Assembly: GCA_046328115.1 (NCBI GenBank)
Contig: JAXLXE010000005.1
Location: 62,001-126,000, forward strand
Direction of reading: 5' to 3'
Origin: JAXLXE01 sp046328115
GTDB lineage: Bacteria > Chloroflexota > UBA6077 > JACCZL01
Length of the DNA stretch: 64,000 nucleotides
Below the pieces are notes generated by a model that was given only the letters and a program-made list of their open reading frames with translations, was not told the origin of the DNA and did no database searches. Below are positions 38,759 through 48,126 of the stretch, in pieces. Within the stretch, counting starts at the first letter, position 1, and the number at the start of each line of letters is the position of its first letter. Made by a program: the position numbers and the translations under genes.

Positions 38759-40069
38759 ATGGGTGCCGACGTTGCCACGGTTGCCGCTGGCGCGGTGAAG
38801 AGCGAGCCTGAGCTAGTAGCGCGCGGGCTGCGGTGGGTGCGCGCGCGGCTGCTGGGCGTGCTCTTCGCGGGGCAAGTGCTGGGCGGCATCGCGACGACGG
38901 CGGGACTCTCCGTCTCCAGCATCGCCGGGGCCGATCTGGGCGGATCCAACTCCTGGTCGGGCGTCCCGGGGGCGATCAACGTGCTGGGAGCGGGCGTGGC
39001 GGCGCTACCCCTCTCCCGGGCGATGGGCCGCATTGGACGGCGGGCGGGCCTGGTGTGGGGGTATTCGCTGGGAACGCTGGGCGGAGTCCTCTGCGCGGCG
39101 GCGGTTTGGACGAACGCACTCCCTCTACTCTTGCTGGGGATGCTGCTCTTTGGCGTGGGCAACACGTCCAACCAGCTCGCGCGGTACGCGGCGGCGGACA
39201 CCAGCCCGCCATCGACACGGGGGCGGGCGATCAGCCTGATCGTCTGGGCGGCGACTGTGGGGGCGCTGCTGGGGCCGACGATGTTCACGACCGCGGAGAC
39301 CCTGGGGCAGCGCCTGGGCCTGGCGGCGACGGGCGCCTCCTATCTGCTCTCCGTGGTGGCGTACGCGCTGGCGGGATTGCTGCTGCTGGGAGCACTGCGG
39401 CCGGATCCTCGGCGGGTGGCTCAACTCATCGGTGGCGGTCAGCCGACAGCGGGGGCTGGCGGCGCGGCGCGCGGTCTGCGCGAACTGCTGTCGCTGCCGG
39501 GTGTGCGGCTGGCGATCGTGGGCCTGACGGTGAGCCACCTGGTGATGATTGCGCCGTCCCAGCTTGCGCCGGTGCTGCTGCGCGATCACGGGCACCCAAT
39601 GCAGGTGATCGGCTTTGTGGTGGCGGGGCACGTGGCGGGGATGTTCGCCATCTCGCCGCTCACTGGCGTGCTGTGCGACCGACTCGGTCCACCGCGGGTT
39701 ATCGTGGGCGGGCTGTTCTGCCTGATTCTGGCGGTGCTGGTGGCCGCGACGGCGCCGCCGAGCGACGCGGTGCTGGTGGGGCTGGGCCAATCGTTGCTGG
39801 GGGTTGGCTGGAACTTCGGCTTCGTGGCTTCCAGCGCGCTGCTGACGTCGTCGGTGTCGCGGGAGGAGCAGCCGACGGTTCAGGGCCTCGCAGATCTAGT
39901 GATGGGTGTTGGCGCCGCGGCGGGCACGGCACTGGCGGGGGCACTGCTTGGCGGCGTGGGGTTCTCCGCAATGAGCCTGCTGGTGGGTGCTACGCTGGCG
40001 GCGCCACTGGCCCTCTTGTGGTGGTACCGGGGCTCAATGTTCGCCTTGCCGTCCGCGGTTGCCCGGTAG
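38759..40069 (+). CDS. major facilitator superfamily transporter
   Basis: 436 aa with about 12 hydrophobic segments in two halves (e.g. LLGVLFAGQVLGGIATT, LLLLGMLLFGVGNTSNQLAR, and VIGFVVAGHVAGMFAISPLT in the second half). The A-motif-like loop between helices 2 and 3 reads SRAMGRIGRRAGLVWG, and the second-half equivalent GVLCDRLGPPRVIVGG is closer to consensus. Family transporters use the proton gradient for efflux or uptake; drug-efflux and sugar subfamilies cannot be separated here. It is divergent from the Calx-beta gene. Twenty bases separate it from the convergent GGDEF/EAL gene. Confidence 0.87.
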   Translation: MGADVATVAAGAVKSEPELVARGLRWVRARLLGVLFAGQVLGGIATTAGLSVSSIAGADLGGSNSWSGVPGAINVLGAGVAALPLSRAMGRIGRRAGLVWGYSLGTLGGVLCAAAVWTNALPLLLLGMLLFGVGNTSNQLARYAAADTSPPSTRGRAISLIVWAATVGALLGPTMFTTAETLGQRLGLAATGASYLLSVVAYALAGLLLLGALRPDPRRVAQLIGGGQPTAGAGGAARGLRELLSLPGVRLAIVGLTVSHLVMIAPSQLAPVLLRDHGHPMQVIGFVVAGHVAGMFAISPLTGVLCDRLGPPRVIVGGLFCLILAVLVAATAPPSDAVLVGLGQSLLGVGWNFGFVASSALLTSSVSREEQPTVQGLADLVMGVGAAAGTALAGALLGGVGFSAMSLLVGATLAAPLALLWWYRGSMFALPSAVAR

Positions 40070-40087
40070 GAGCCGGGTACCCCCACC

Positions 40088-42571
40088 CTACGCGACGGCG
40101 CGCGCCGAATCGCCCGAGCCGTGCTCGGTCAACAGGGTGCTGATCTCGTGTGCGGGGAGCGGGTGGTTGAAATAGTAGCCCTGGCCGAAATGGCAGCCCA
40201 GGCTGCGTAGGTACGCGAGCTGCTCCGCGGTCTCGATACCCTCCCCCGTGATCGTGAGGTTGAGACTCTTCGCCATGGCGATGACGCTCCGCACGATCGA
40301 CGCATCGTGCGTATCGTGCCCGAGGCCGTTGATAAACGTTCGATCCACCTTGAGCGTGTCTACGGGGAAGCGGCTGAGGTAGCTAAGCGACGAGTAGCCG
40401 GTGCCGAAGTCGTCGATGGCGATCTGGACGCCGAGAGCACGCAAGGCGGCCAGGACATCCGCCGCCACGTCCGCATCGCGCATCAACGCGCTCTCCGTGA
40501 TCTCGAGCTTGAGGAGCGATGGTGCGATCCCGGCCGCGGCGATCTCCGCGGCGATGTCGCTGGCGAGCGAGCGCTGCTGAAACTGGCGAGCGGACAGATT
40601 GACACTCACGGCCAGGTGCTGGCTGGTCAGCAGTGTGTTCCACACCTTGACCTGGGCGCAGGCCTGCCTTATCACCCACGCCCCGATCTCAACGATCAGC
40701 CCGGTCTCCTCGGCAACGGGTATGAACCGGACCGGGCTGATCAGCCCGTGTGAGGGATGCTGCCAGCGCAAGAGCGCTTCCACCTCGATGAGCCGGCCGG
40801 AGGTGAGATCCACAATGGGCTGATAGACGAGGAAAAGCTCGCCGCGCTCGATGGCCTTGCGGAGATCGGTCTCGATCTCCAATCGTTCCATGGCGGCGTG
40901 ATTCATGCTCTCTTCAAAGATGGCGTAGCCGGACTTGCCGCTTGACTTAGCGCGGTACATCGCCAGATCGGCGTTTCTGAGCAGAGCATCCGGCGTGTCC
41001 GTGGGGGCCCGGCCGAAGGCGATGCCAAGGCTGGCGGTGACGACGATCTCGCGGCCGTCGAGGAGCACCGGCACGCGCAGCGATTCGCACAGCCGCTCGG
41101 CGATCATCCTGGCGTCGTCCGCCGAGGTGACGTCTTCAACGAGGATGGTGAATTCGTCCCCGCCGAGGCGAGCGACGGTGTCTCCATTCCTGAGCGCCAT
41201 GGTGGCGCGCTCCGCGACCGCCTTGAGCAGCGCATCGCCCGCCTCGTGGCCGAGGCTGTCGTTGACGACCTTGAAATTGTCCAGGTCCAGAAAGATGACG
41301 CCCACGCCGCGGTTGTATCGGGCGGCCTGGCGCATGGCTCGATCCAGACGGTCCAGGAACAGCGCGCGATTCGGCAACTGCGTCAGCGAGTCCTCGAAGG
41401 CCAGGCGGCGCAGCTCGCGCTCGAACCGTTTGTGCTCCGTGACATCGTGGAACGTGAGCACCAGCCCCGACACTCCGGAGTCCTCGAGGAGATTGCTGAT
41501 CATGAGCTCCACGTGGCGCCATGAGCCGTCGGCGTGGCGAATCCGGATCTCCGTTGTGGGGGGACGGTCGGCGCGAGACGCGGCCTGGTCCAGGGCGTCC
41601 GTAAACGCTGGCACGTCATCTGGATGGACGACGCGGGACGCATCGGTGCCGACAAGCGTGTCCGGAGGCAGGCCCCACTGACGCTGGACAGCGGGGCTGA
41701 CGTAGGTGAGGAGTCCGGCGGCGTCGGCGGTGGCGATGACGTCTGAAGCGTTGGCAACGAGCGACTGGAATCGCGAGGCGGAGGCGGCCCGCTGCTGCTC
41801 CTCGGCGGCCAGGAGCTCAGCAGCACGACGTGCGCGAGACTCACGGTCGAACTGGGTGGACATGCGGTGGCCGTACATGGCGGCCGCGCTGACCATGAGG
41901 ACGATCAGGACGGCGATGAGGTGCTCCAGCCTGGAGATGCGCTCGGCGGCCACCTGCTGGCTCGCGAGCTCGTATCGCTGGATCTCAGCAACGTACTCGC
42001 GGAGCTGTGCGATGGCATCGTTGACGTCAGCGAAGCGGCGATCCATGGTGGCCATGCGGCGACCTGCCGCGGCCGCGTCTGCCACATCGAAGTACGAGAA
42101 GATCAGCCTGGCCTCATTGACCATGTCCGCCATCCGATCGTCTGCGCGATCAAGGTGGGAACGGAGCGCGGCGCGCCGGCCGGAGTCTGGCTCGTTGTTC
42201 AGCTCGGCGCGGCGCGCGTCGAGCTCGCGCTCGAATGTGGCGAGCGCCGCGATCATCCGCTGCCGCTCTGAGGCTACGTCGCCTGAATCGAAGACATCGT
42301 TGCCAGGGGCGTTGACTTCGCCGGCGAGCTCGCTGAGCTGAGAATACGCGGTCAGGCGCTCACCCCAGCGCTGGTTGACCATCACAGAGTCCGCGAATTG
42401 CTGGCGGACCATGTGATTCAGGCCCAGCGAGAAGAGCACTGTGCACAGGTCGAAAGCAGCGAGCGCGAAGTAGACGCGGTGCCACGCGGGCCGCCTATGA
42501 GTGGGCGGCGGAGCAGGGACACGGGGCCCGAGAGGTTCCGCCGTGACATCCGCGAATGCGGCCATGTGCAT
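40088..42571 (-). CDS. membrane PAS-GGDEF-EAL cyclic-di-GMP enzyme
   Basis: 827 aa. TM1 (ALAAFDLCTVLFSLGLN), a ~170-residue helical extracytoplasmic sensor, TM2 (LIAVLIVLMVSAAAMYG), a PAS/PAC domain, then GGDEF with intact LGGDEFTILVED and EAL with VEALLRWQHP. Both catalytic motifs are complete, so the protein could make and break c-di-GMP; the outcome depends on the sensor. No RxxD inhibitory site was identified with confidence. ATG 42571 is used; ATG 42565 is nearly as good (AAGGA nine bases before it). It is divergent from the S51 peptidase gene. Confidence 0.92.
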   Translation of the reverse strand: MHMAAFADVTAEPLGPRVPAPPPTHRRPAWHRVYFALAAFDLCTVLFSLGLNHMVRQQFADSVMVNQRWGERLTAYSQLSELAGEVNAPGNDVFDSGDVASERQRMIAALATFERELDARRAELNNEPDSGRRAALRSHLDRADDRMADMVNEARLIFSYFDVADAAAAGRRMATMDRRFADVNDAIAQLREYVAEIQRYELASQQVAAERISRLEHLIAVLIVLMVSAAAMYGHRMSTQFDRESRARRAAELLAAEEQQRAASASRFQSLVANASDVIATADAAGLLTYVSPAVQRQWGLPPDTLVGTDASRVVHPDDVPAFTDALDQAASRADRPPTTEIRIRHADGSWRHVELMISNLLEDSGVSGLVLTFHDVTEHKRFERELRRLAFEDSLTQLPNRALFLDRLDRAMRQAARYNRGVGVIFLDLDNFKVVNDSLGHEAGDALLKAVAERATMALRNGDTVARLGGDEFTILVEDVTSADDARMIAERLCESLRVPVLLDGREIVVTASLGIAFGRAPTDTPDALLRNADLAMYRAKSSGKSGYAIFEESMNHAAMERLEIETDLRKAIERGELFLVYQPIVDLTSGRLIEVEALLRWQHPSHGLISPVRFIPVAEETGLIVEIGAWVIRQACAQVKVWNTLLTSQHLAVSVNLSARQFQQRSLASDIAAEIAAAGIAPSLLKLEITESALMRDADVAADVLAALRALGVQIAIDDFGTGYSSLSYLSRFPVDTLKVDRTFINGLGHDTHDASIVRSVIAMAKSLNLTITGEGIETAEQLAYLRSLGCHFGQGYYFNHPLPAHEISTLLTEHGSGDSARAVA

Positions 42572-42757
42572 CAGTCCTTGATATGGCTCGGGAGATGTCG
42601 CTGAGATTCGGACATGCGGCGCCCGCGGACTCGCCACCCCTGATAACGGTGCCGGCCACCTTGGCGTCCCGGCACGGCCCCCCCCGAATGACCCGAAAAC
42701 AGCGTTCCACGGCCAGCGTCGCGAAGGCCACCGCTATCATTGGCCCCCGGAGGACTC

Positions 42758-43495
42758 ATGGCTGAGAAGGCGGCACCGACCCGAGCGGCGCCCATACTAC
42801 TGGCCGGTTCAGGCGAGTTTCGCCCGCCCATGCTCGACGTGGATCGGGCGTTGCTGGCCCTGGTGGGGAGCGCCCGACCGCGGGTAGCGATCGTTCCGAC
42901 GGCGGCCGGGCGCGAGGCGACGGTGGACACGTGGATCCGCGACGGGGTTCGCCACTTTGGGTTGCTGGGGTGCGAGGCGTACGGAGTGCGCGCAATCGAT
43001 CGGCGGTCGGCGGACGGGACGGAGTCGGTCAGGCAGATCGCCACGGCCGACGTGATCTATCTGTCAGGCGGCGATCCAGGCTATCTCGTGGAGACGCTGC
43101 GCGAGAGCGCCCTCTGGCGGGCGATCACGGCGGCGAGGGCACGGGGGGCGATCCTGGCGGGCAGCAGCGCGGGCGCGATGGCGCAGGGCGCCTGGACGAT
43201 GGTGCGGCCGCGCGAGAGCGGCGGCGCCTGGACGTGGTCGCCGGCACTGAAGCTGCTGAGAAACGTGGCGGTGGTGCCGCACTACGATCGATTCAAACAG
43301 CGTGGGGTGGACGCGACGATAGCGGATGCGCCGTCTGGCCTGACGATCTACGGCATCGACGAGGACACCGTGATCCTGCTGGCCGGTGGCGCGGCACGGG
43401 TGCTGGGCCGTGGCGGCGTGACGGTGTGGCACCGCGGGGCGGAGAGCCGGCACGAGGCCGGGGAAGAGGTGCCGCACCTGACGCGCGCCCTCTAG
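42758..43495 (+). CDS. peptidase S51 / cyanophycinase-like protein
   Basis: 245 aa with the S51 layout: ILLAGSGEF, RVAIVPTAAG, VIYLSGGDPGYLVE and the nucleophile elbow ILAGSSAGAMAQG, then a His in VVPHYDRF. Relatives are alpha-aspartyl dipeptidase (PepE) and cyanophycinase. Without genes for cyanophycin synthesis nearby, a dipeptidase-like role is the safer guess. ATG 42758 follows GGAGG by four bases; an earlier GTG is not needed. Its stop overlaps that of the convergent HAD gene by four bases. Confidence 0.87.
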   Translation: MAEKAAPTRAAPILLAGSGEFRPPMLDVDRALLALVGSARPRVAIVPTAAGREATVDTWIRDGVRHFGLLGCEAYGVRAIDRRSADGTESVRQIATADVIYLSGGDPGYLVETLRESALWRAITAARARGAILAGSSAGAMAQGAWTMVRPRESGGAWTWSPALKLLRNVAVVPHYDRFKQRGVDATIADAPSGLTIYGIDEDTVILLAGGAARVLGRGGVTVWHRGAESRHEAGEEVPHLTRAL

Positions 43496-44172
43496 GGCGT
43501 GGGCAGGCGGCTAGGGAGCTCGGCCAGGGAATCGATGGTGAGGTCCGCGGCCGCGGCCTGGGGCGAATTGCGCTGGAGCGCGGCCCACGGGCCGCGAATG
43601 AGGAAGACGGTATACAGGCCAGCGGCTTTCGCGGGGGCGACGTCATTGTCCACCCGATCGCCCACGTAGGCGATCTGAGCGGCTGGTACAGCGGCCTCCG
43701 CCACCAGACGGGCGAAGAAGGCGGGCGAGGGCTTCTCGACTCCCCAGGTGGCTGAGGTGGCGATGAGATCTGCCGGAAGATCCATGGCGGCGAGCGCCAC
43801 CCGGGCACGCTCCGGCTGATTGCCGACGATGCCGAGGCGGTAGCCGAGGGTCCTGAGCGTGGCGAGACAGGGGCGGGCGTCCGGGTAGAGATCAACGGGC
43901 AGGATCTCGTCGTCAGCGCGCCCAGCGGCGGCGCGTAGGGTACGCGCCGCGCGGCGGTCGATGCCGGGGCGGAAGTGCTCGAGGGCGCGCCAATGGTCCT
44001 CACCCCGGGCTATGTAACCGCCGAGGGTGGCCATGAAGGCAAAGCGCGGAACACCCAGCCAATCGGCCCAGGAGGACCAGAGGCGGGTTTCATCCACGAT
44101 CGTCTCGCCGATATCGAAGAAGATCCAGCGGAGCGGGCGGCCGTTGAGGTTCACACTCAGGGTTCTAATCAA
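43492..44172 (-). CDS. HAD-superfamily hydrolase
   Basis: 226 aa. Motif I FFDIGETIVDE (the nucleophile Asp present; the usual second Asp position is Gly-Glu-Thr context, as in many HAD-IA proteins), motif II IVGNQP, motif III Lys in GVEKPSPAFF and motif IV YVGDRVDNDV. The helical cap (FMATLGGYIARGEDHW) fits the haloacid dehalogenase/phosphoglycolate phosphatase branch. Probable phosphatase of a small metabolite in the cytoplasm. Single gene; ATG 44172 has no strong ribosome site. Confidence 0.87.
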   Translation of the reverse strand: MIRTLSVNLNGRPLRWIFFDIGETIVDETRLWSSWADWLGVPRFAFMATLGGYIARGEDHWRALEHFRPGIDRRAARTLRAAAGRADDEILPVDLYPDARPCLATLRTLGYRLGIVGNQPERARVALAAMDLPADLIATSATWGVEKPSPAFFARLVAEAAVPAAQIAYVGDRVDNDVAPAKAAGLYTVFLIRGPWAALQRNSPQAAAADLTIDSLAELPSRLPTP

Positions 44173-44330
44173 TCGGCCAGTGTACGGGCCCGGCGCGCCG
44201 GGTTCTAGCCGCGCGGGACCCTTGCCAGGCGACCACGGCGGCGGGCCGAGATCCGCGACACTTACATGGGCACGGTCGCGTTAGCTCATAATGACGCGGT
44301 CGCGGGGGGCAGCCGCAAGCGAGTGAGCTC

Positions 44331-45389
44331 ATGGCGGTACGCGACATAGACCGGCAGTCATTCGCCGGCGGACTGAGAGCGACCCGGCTGGTGTCCTGGG
44401 CGTTGCTGGCGGCCGTGCTGGTGATGGCCGGGCCGGGGATTGGGACGCAGCCCGCGCCGGCAGCCGCGGCAACGGCGGAGCGGGTGCGGTTCGCCGTTAT
44501 TGGCGACTACGGCTGGGCGGGGCCAAACGCGTTGGCAGTTGCAAATCTGGTGAAGGGGTGGTCGCCAGACTTCATCGTGACGGTGGGCGACAACAACTAC
44601 GACCTGGGCGCGGCAACGACCATCGACGCGAACATTGGCCAGTACTACGCCGGGTACATCGGATCCTACGCCGGGGGCTATGGGCCCGGCGCCGCGACCA
44701 ACCGGTTCTTCCCGGTGCTTGGAAATCATGACTGGGGCACGGGAAGCGAGCTCCCCTACACGAGCTACTTTGCGCTACCGGGCAATGAGCGGTACTACGA
44801 CATACAGTGGGGGATTGTGCATCTGTTCGCGGTGGATAGCGATACGCACGAGCCGCACGGCACATCAGCGGGCAGCACGCAGGGTGCCTGGCTGCAGACG
44901 CAACTGAGCGCGTCTACGGCGTGCTGGAAGCTGGTGGCCATGCACCATCCGCCCTACTCGTCGGGTACTCACGGCTCGCAGGCATATATGCAGTGGCCTT
45001 ACCAGCAGTGGGGCGCGGACGCGGTGCTGAGCGGACACGACCACTTGTACGAGCGGATCGTGCGCAACAACTTCCCCTATTTCGTGAACGGCTTGGGCGG
45101 GCGAAGCCAGTACTCGTTTGCCACGAGCCCGGTGGCGGGCAGCGCGAGCCGGTACAACGCGAAGTACGGCGCGATGCTGGTGGACGCCTACCCGAGCGCC
45201 ATCACGTACTCGTTTTACGCGGCGGACGGGACGCTGGTCGACACCTACTCGCAGAGCGGAGGGTGCGATCACCCGGCGACCCGGCGGGCAGGGGAGACTG
45301 TGACGGCGAGCGGGGTGAACGCGAGACCGCCGCGCAGGGCGAAAGCGCCTGTGACGACAGCGCCGGCCGGCGCTCCGCCGTCTCGATAG
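44331..45389 (+). CDS. secreted calcineurin-like metallophosphoesterase
   Basis: 352 aa. Signal peptide (WALLAAVLVMAGPGIG ... PAAAATA), then the complete metal set of the calcineurin/purple acid phosphatase fold: FAVIGDYGW, TVGDNNY, VLGNHDW, AMHHPPYSSG and LSGHDHLYERI. The C-terminal ~40 residues are Pro/Ala/Thr-rich. Expected to release phosphate from esters outside the cell with a two-metal centre. A CATAAT at 44287-44292 may be its -10 box, but the -35 is poor. The gene for another secreted protein follows after 9 bases, so both are likely cotranscribed. Confidence 0.9.
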   Translation: MAVRDIDRQSFAGGLRATRLVSWALLAAVLVMAGPGIGTQPAPAAAATAERVRFAVIGDYGWAGPNALAVANLVKGWSPDFIVTVGDNNYDLGAATTIDANIGQYYAGYIGSYAGGYGPGAATNRFFPVLGNHDWGTGSELPYTSYFALPGNERYYDIQWGIVHLFAVDSDTHEPHGTSAGSTQGAWLQTQLSASTACWKLVAMHHPPYSSGTHGSQAYMQWPYQQWGADAVLSGHDHLYERIVRNNFPYFVNGLGGRSQYSFATSPVAGSASRYNAKYGAMLVDAYPSAITYSFYAADGTLVDTYSQSGGCDHPATRRAGETVTASGVNARPPRRAKAPVTTAPAGAPPSR

Positions 45390-45398
45390 GGGGTACTT

Positions 45399-46517
45399 GT
45401 GACAAGCGATCGACGGGTGCCGCGACGGGTGTCGCGGGTGTTGGGGTTGTTGCTGGCCACTATGGCGTTGTGCCAGGCTGCTCCGACCGACTCTGTTGAC
45501 GCGGGGCACGCACCGGTGCGAGCGGCGGCCATTGGCGGATGTCCGATGTTCCCAGCGGACAACGTCTGGAACGCCCGGGTGGATACGCTGCCGGTGCACC
45601 TACGCTCGAGCGCGTGGGTGAACAGCATCGGCGCAAACTCGCACGTACACGCGGACTTTGGATCTGGCACCTGGAACGGCGGCCCGATTGGGATCCCCTA
45701 CGTGATCGTGTCAGGATCGCAGGCACCGGTGACGGTGACGTTCCGCTGGGCCGATGAGAGCGACGCGGGACCGTACCGAGTGCCGCCGAGTGCCCCAATC
45801 GAATGGGGCGGCGACCACCACGTATTGGTGGTGGACCAGGACAACTGCACGCTGGCAGAGCTGTACGCGGCAACGAAGCTGAGCGATACGGCCTGGCACG
45901 CGGACTCCGGGGCAATCTTCGACCTGCGCTCGAACGCGCTACGGCCGGCAACCTGGACATCCGCCGACGCTGCGGGGCTGCCAATTCTGCCGGGGCTAGC
46001 CCGTTATGACGAGGTAAGCGCGGGCGAGATCCAGCATGCGCTGCGATTCACGGCGCCCGCCACGCAGAGCAGCTTCATCTGGCCGGCGCGGCACGAGGCG
46101 TCTGACGACGCGAACCCGAATCTGCCGCCGATGGGCGCGCGCTTCCGTCTGAAGAGCCACGTGAACCCCTCGGCGTATCCCGCGCAGGCACGGGTGATCC
46201 TGACGGCGCTCCAACGGTACGGGATGATCCTGGCCGACAATGGCTCCTCCTGGTACATCTCCGGGGCGCCAGACGAGGGCTGGAACAACGACTGGCTGCA
46301 CGCGATGGATCCGCTGAAGGGCAGCGACTTCGAGGCGGTAGACGCCAGCGTGCTGATGGTGAACGCGAACACCGGCCAGGCGCAGGCCCCGACGATTGTG
46401 GCGCGGCCACCGTCGCGAGGGGGCCCAGGCGGGGGCACGCCTACCGGCGGGATGCCGGGTGCGCGGGTGAGCGTGGGAGCAGGCGGCGTGCCGCAGGCGC
46501 GGCCGCCCGGGCGCTAA
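45399..46517 (+). CDS. conserved secreted protein of unknown function
   Basis: 372 aa from GTG 45399 with GGGGG five bases upstream. Signal peptide (VLGLLLATMALCQAAP), then one large domain with the motifs CPMFPADNVWN, GANSHVHADFGSG, WGGDHHVLVVDQDNC, GAIFDLRSNALRP, SADAAGLPILPGLARYDE and YGMILADNGSSWYISGAPDE, ending in a Gly/Pro-rich tail. I know this family only as a conserved hypothetical in Chloroflexota, Actinobacteria and some acidobacteria. The conserved His, Asp and Trp residues suggest a carbohydrate-active or hydrolytic fold, unproven. Coupled to the phosphoesterase upstream; its stop overlaps that of parB by four bases. Confidence 0.75.
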   Translation: MTSDRRVPRRVSRVLGLLLATMALCQAAPTDSVDAGHAPVRAAAIGGCPMFPADNVWNARVDTLPVHLRSSAWVNSIGANSHVHADFGSGTWNGGPIGIPYVIVSGSQAPVTVTFRWADESDAGPYRVPPSAPIEWGGDHHVLVVDQDNCTLAELYAATKLSDTAWHADSGAIFDLRSNALRPATWTSADAAGLPILPGLARYDEVSAGEIQHALRFTAPATQSSFIWPARHEASDDANPNLPPMGARFRLKSHVNPSAYPAQARVILTALQRYGMILADNGSSWYISGAPDEGWNNDWLHAMDPLKGSDFEAVDASVLMVNANTGQAQAPTIVARPPSRGGPGGGTPTGGMPGARVSVGAGGVPQARPPGR

Positions 46518-47344
46518 CCCCGGAGCAGCTCGGCCACGCGGGCCTGGATGCGCTCCAGGTGGGCGCGGCCGACGGGGGTGATGGTGCGGACCAGCGCGAG
46601 CTTGCGATCGACGTCAGCGAGGCGGCCATCGTCCACGCTGTAGGGGTTTTGCTGCAAAACACTGGCGACCTGGGCGACCAGCTCGGCGCGGGGGATGGCG
46701 GCGGCGTGGTCAAGCAGGCGCGCTAGCTCCGCCTCATCCGCGAGGGGCGCCAGGGCCATGGCCCGGGCAATGTCCAGTCGCTCCTCCTCGAGGGCGCGGG
46801 CGAGGGCGGGACGATCGGCGATGCGGAGCCAGCGGGAGATGGTACCGGGGGAGATCCCGGTGCCGCGGCTGATCTCGCGCACGCCGAGGCCGGAGGCGGC
46901 GAGCAGACGGATGGCCTCCACGCGCTCCTTGCCGCTGAGGTCCACGCGCTGGACATTCTCAACCAGGTTGAGGAGGAACTGCTTCTGCTCGTCCACCTGG
47001 GTCTTGACGAGGGCCGGGATGGACTCCAACCCCGCGCGGACGCTGGCCTTGAGCCGGCGATTGCCAGCGATGACCCGGTAGCGATCCCCGTCTGGTGAGA
47101 CGAGGATGGGCTGGAGCACACCGTGCTCGCGGATGGAGGCGGCCAGCTCGTTGAGCTTGCCCTCGTCGTAGCCGCGACGGCTGTTGCGTGCCTCTGGCGT
47201 CTCGTCAATGCGGTCGATGGGGAGATGGGCGACTCTGACGGGGTGGAGGGCGCGCTGGGCCTCCGCGCCGAGGGCGCGCTCGTCGCGGATTGGGATCGGC
47301 TGCGCGGCGACCGCGGCGAGCTTGAGGGTTCTAGTTCGGGCCAA
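46514..47344 (-). CDS. parB: ParB/Spo0J-family DNA-binding protein
   Basis: 276 aa. Order: ParB N-terminal CTPase domain (RIDETPEARNSRRGYDEGKL, LAASIREHGVLQPILV, RVIAGNRRLKAS, NLVENVQRVDL) and the central helix-turn-helix (LGVREISRGTGISPGTISRW). The C-terminal half is Leu/Ala-rich and lacks an obvious dimerisation signature. The TTG start at 47344 overlaps the end of parA by 14 bases; GGAG seven bases upstream inside parA supports it. It would load on a parS-like centromere and act with ParA in segregation. I saw no parS palindrome nearby. No gidAB neighbours, so this is not the usual chromosomal locus. Confidence 0.82.
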   Translation of the reverse strand: MARTRTLKLAAVAAQPIPIRDERALGAEAQRALHPVRVAHLPIDRIDETPEARNSRRGYDEGKLNELAASIREHGVLQPILVSPDGDRYRVIAGNRRLKASVRAGLESIPALVKTQVDEQKQFLLNLVENVQRVDLSGKERVEAIRLLAASGLGVREISRGTGISPGTISRWLRIADRPALARALEEERLDIARAMALAPLADEAELARLLDHAAAIPRAELVAQVASVLQQNPYSVDDGRLADVDRKLALVRTITPVGRAHLERIQARVAELLRG

Positions 47345-48011
47345 CGACCGGCTCCGGAGCCGCGGCTTGCAGCTCGCGCAGGATGACGTCCGCCACCGGC
47401 TTCCACAGTCGGCCGCGAAGCGAGTAGGTGAGCACGGCACGGCTCTCTGGCACGCTTGGCAGAACGGGGTGGCCAAACCGAGCGGCAAGCGCATCAATCT
47501 GGGCCAGGAAGGCCAGGTGCTCCGGCCAGCGGCTCTTGACGCGCACGGGGAGGATTCCGAGCACCTTGGTGAAGGGGTGCTCGTGGCGAGTGTCTCGCAG
47601 GACGATGAGCATGCGCTCGAGGGCACGGACGGCCTGGTGCTCCGGCATGGCGGGGATGACCACGGCGTCCGCGCGGGCAACTCCGGGCAGGCTGTCATCA
47701 AGCGCGGGGGGCGTATCGATCAACTCGACATCGGCGAAGAAGGGCGGCTGCTCGCCCTCCCCGACGAGGGCGATGTTGCGGGAGTAGCGGCCGTCTTCAC
47801 AGCCGTGGTCGCGGAGGATGTCCCGCAGGCCCTGCTGGGGATCGAGATCGCGCAGGAGGACGCGCTTACCCGCGCGGGCGAGCTCGCGGGCGAGGTACCA
47901 GGTCGTGGTGGACTTGGCAACGCCGCCCTTGCGGTGGGCTATGCAGACGACGTAGCGGGCGGCTGCGACGTGGCCAGCAAGCGCGGGCGGCGTTGGTGCC
48001 TGGACGACCAT
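47331..48011 (-). CDS. parA: ParA/Soj-family ATPase
   Basis: 226 aa. Deviant Walker A HRKGGVAKSTTTW (KGGxxKST with the signature first Lys), Walker A' region LLRDLDPQQGL, and Walker B ELIDTPPALDD. No N-terminal DNA-binding extension, so it is the small Soj/type Ib class. ATP-dependent nonspecific DNA binding would move ParB-bound cargo. The ParA stop lies inside the ParB start region, giving translational coupling. Plasmid, integrated element or secondary chromosomal partition locus are all possible. Confidence 0.9.
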   Translation of the reverse strand: MVVQAPTPPALAGHVAAARYVVCIAHRKGGVAKSTTTWYLARELARAGKRVLLRDLDPQQGLRDILRDHGCEDGRYSRNIALVGEGEQPPFFADVELIDTPPALDDSLPGVARADAVVIPAMPEHQAVRALERMLIVLRDTRHEHPFTKVLGILPVRVKSRWPEHLAFLAQIDALAARFGHPVLPSVPESRAVLTYSLRGRLWKPVADVILRELQAAAPEPVVGPN

Positions 48012-48126
48012 GCGCGGGGCCCTCTATCGGGACGAGTGTGGGAATCACAAGCAGTATGCGAGAAGACGTAAGACAGCGGCGAGGCTCGTGGCGGGATTGT
48101 GATGCTCGTGCGGACGAGCCGGCTGC

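Noticed and set aside
38833..40143. 436-codon second frame over the MFS gene
   Set aside because: Same strand, shifted; Arg/Gly-rich, no membrane pattern, while the MFS frame shows 12 helices.
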